From: Erythrobacter sp.
GTDB taxonomy: Bacteria > Pseudomonadota > Alphaproteobacteria > Sphingomonadales > Sphingomonadaceae
Length of the DNA: 6,332 bases
Direction: 5' to 3'
Assembly (NCBI GenBank): GCA_030731635.1
Contig: JANQTR010000049.1
Coordinates: forward strand, 1-6,332
Under the pieces are notes generated by a model that was given only the letters and a program-made list of their open reading frames with translations, searched no databases and was not told the origin of the DNA. This document shows, piece after piece, positions 5,031-6,332 of this stretch. How positions within the stretch are numbered: position 1 is the stretch's first letter; every line of letters starts with the position of its first letter. Made by a program: the position numbers and the translations under genes.

Positions 5031-6172
5031 CCGGCCTTGCGCAGGAAAACCGCCCCGGCCGAATAGCCCGCACCAAAGCTGCAAATCAGCCCGGTGTCGC
5101 CCGGCATCAGATCATCCTGGTGCAGGTGAAACGCGATGATCGACCCGGCGCTGGATGTATTGCCGTAAGTATCGAGCACGGTAGGGCTTTCGTCCTCGCT
5201 TGCTTCGTGGCCCAACACCTTTTGCGAAATCAACCGGTTCATGCCGGCGTTCGCCTGATGCAACCACAGGCGGCGCAAGGATTGCGGGTCGATGCCAAGC
5301 CGCGCGGATTCCTCAAGGATCATCTGCGCCACCATCGGCACCACCTCCTTGAACACCTTGCGACCTTCCTGCACGAACAGCTTGTCCGGCGCGGTGGCGG
5401 TTTCGGGCGCGGCGCGATTGAGGAAGCCGAAATTGTTGCGGATGTTGTTGGAAAACACGGTTTTCAACCGGGTACCCAGAATATCCCAATGGTTCTCCGG
5501 CGCAATCGCGGCATCCTCCACCAGCACGGCGGTGGCGACATCGCCAAAGATGAAATGGCTGTCACGGTCGCGCCAGTTGAGGTGGCCCGATGTGATCTCG
5601 GGGCTGACGACCAGCACAGAACGGGCGTTGCCAGCGCGGATGTAATCAGCGGCGGTCTGGATCCCGAAGGTGGCAGACGAACACGCGACATTCATGTCGA
5701 ACCCGAACCCGTCGATCCCCAGCGCCTGCTGGATTTCGATCGCCATCGCCGGGTAGGCGCGCTGCATGTTCGATGCAGCGCACAGCACCGCATCGACATC
5801 TTCGGGACGGCGACCGGCGCGCTCCAGCGCCTGCTTTGCCGCAGCCACGCCGATTTCGGCCATGATCGAGATTTCGTCATTGCCGCGTTCGGGCAGGCGC
5901 GGGCACATGGTCGCGGGATCGAGGATCGGCGCCTTGCTCATCACATGGCGCGCCTTGATCCCGCTCGCCTTTTCGATGAACTCGGCCGAGGAATAGGTCA
6001 GCGCTTCGGCCTCGCCTGCGGCAATCGCATCAGCGTGCGCGGCATTGTGCCGGTCGACAAAGGCGTTGAAGCTGGCGACCAGTTCATCATTGGAGATGCT
6101 GTCAGCGGGGGTGAACAGGCCGGTCGCGGAGATCACGGGGCGACCTGTCAGGGTGATTTGCGTTTCCTGCAT
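5027..6172 (-). CDS. Beta-ketoacyl-ACP synthase III-like enzyme (FabH-related)
   Basis: A 381-residue thiolase-fold condensing enzyme. The KAS III triad is visible: Cys164 in NVACSSATFG, His305 in LWLHQANAGMNR and Asn338 in TYGNTSSAGS. Near the end, SFGAGYSAGAVFLR is the usual C-terminal glycine-rich strand. It is about 60 residues longer than housekeeping FabH (about 317). The extra sequence lies mainly in the N-terminal half (a long insert at about 35-100), and the active-site context CSSATF differs from FabH's typical CAGF. It thus belongs to the longer FabH-like group rather than being plainly fabH. Members of the superfamily extend acyl-CoA or acyl-ACP with malonyl-ACP; the substrate is unknown here. 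The ATG at 6172 is preferred, with AAGAGA about 5 nt upstream, over the ATG at 6187, which lacks a ribosome binding site. It precedes psd and pssA on the same strand. Confidence 0.88.
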   Translation of the reverse strand: MQETQITLTGRPVISATGLFTPADSISNDELVASFNAFVDRHNAAHADAIAAGEAEALTYSSAEFIEKASGIKARHVMSKAPILDPATMCPRLPERGNDEISIMAEIGVAAAKQALERAGRRPEDVDAVLCAASNMQRAYPAMAIEIQQALGIDGFGFDMNVACSSATFGIQTAADYIRAGNARSVLVVSPEITSGHLNWRDRDSHFIFGDVATAVLVEDAAIAPENHWDILGTRLKTVFSNNIRNNFGFLNRAAPETATAPDKLFVQEGRKVFKEVVPMVAQMILEESARLGIDPQSLRRLWLHQANAGMNRLISQKVLGHEASEDESPTVLDTYGNTSSAGSIIAFHLHQDDLMPGDTGLICSFGAGYSAGAVFLRKAG

Positions 6173-6199
6173 GGGGTTCTCTTGCATGGGAGGCGCGCT

Positions 6200-6331
6200 T
6201 TACTGCCCGGCCCCGCTGCCCGCAAGTCCCGCAGGTGCAGGTTTCAGATCGAGCACGTCCTTCAGCAGCGGATTGGAGAAAGTGCGCGCATGGACAAAAG
6301 CGCTTCCCGACGCTTTTGGGGAACAATATAT
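6200..6331 (-). CDS. C-terminal 43 residues of an unrecognised protein, cut by the window edge
   Basis: The minus strand has an open frame from the window edge to TAA at 6202-6200. It begins IYCSPKASGSAFVHARTF and continues through SNPLLKDVLDLKP to a flexible Ala/Gly-rich end. Its plausible composition and its end 27 nt before the ketosynthase ATG suggest a real upstream gene in the same operon. It has no start inside the window, and I do not recognise the family. Confidence 0.5.
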   Translation of the reverse strand: MYCSPKASGSAFVHARTFSNPLLKDVLDLKPAPAGLAGSGAGQ

Positions 6332-6332
6332 C

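Noticed and set aside
6102..6326. 74-codon minus-strand frame at the right end
   Set aside because: Overlaps the ketosynthase start in another frame and has an unlikely Cys/His/Arg-rich composition; the alternative frame ending at 6200 reads as a normal protein C-terminus.

Overview
The window looks like chromosomal, core-genome DNA from an alphaproteobacterium, most probably a sphingomonad (Erythrobacter/Novosphingobium-like). This is inferred from the high GC content, the alphaproteobacterial type of the PssA and short Psd proteins, an EF-Ts of about 308 residues, and LexA boxes of the GTTC-N7-GTTC type used by Alphaproteobacteria. I see no mobile element, tRNA, rRNA or CRISPR array.

Layout, left to right. 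A membrane-anchored calcineurin-type metallophosphoesterase (26-874, +) ends in a strong hairpin terminator that also lies just past the end of the convergent tsf gene. The translation operon rpsB-tsf (ribosomal protein S2 and EF-Ts) lies on the minus strand at 2781-912, with two hairpins in the 142-nt gap between the genes. A divergent intergenic region (2782-3073) separates rpsB from a small plus-strand gene (3074-3379) that encodes a 101-residue protein with one N-terminal membrane segment. Its 3' end overlaps the convergent pssA gene by 77 bp. The right half is a minus-strand lipid operon: the tail of an unrecognised gene (6331-6200), a FabH-like ketoacyl-ACP synthase III (6172-5027), phosphatidylserine decarboxylase psd (4966-4214) and phosphatidylserine synthase pssA (4217-3303). 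The psd/pssA junction is an ATGA overlap. PssA makes phosphatidylserine and Psd converts it to phosphatidylethanolamine; the ketosynthase probably feeds acyl-chain synthesis.

The most interesting element is upstream of the small membrane protein. Two perfect GAAC-N7-GAAC sequences (GTTC-N7-GTTC on the other strand) occur at 3011-3025 and 3035-3049, in an AT-richer promoter region. This is the alphaproteobacterial LexA operator pattern, in tandem. The small gene is therefore a strong candidate for an undescribed SOS-induced inner-membrane protein. By analogy only, with Caulobacter SidA/DidA, it may act as a DNA-damage cell-division inhibitor.
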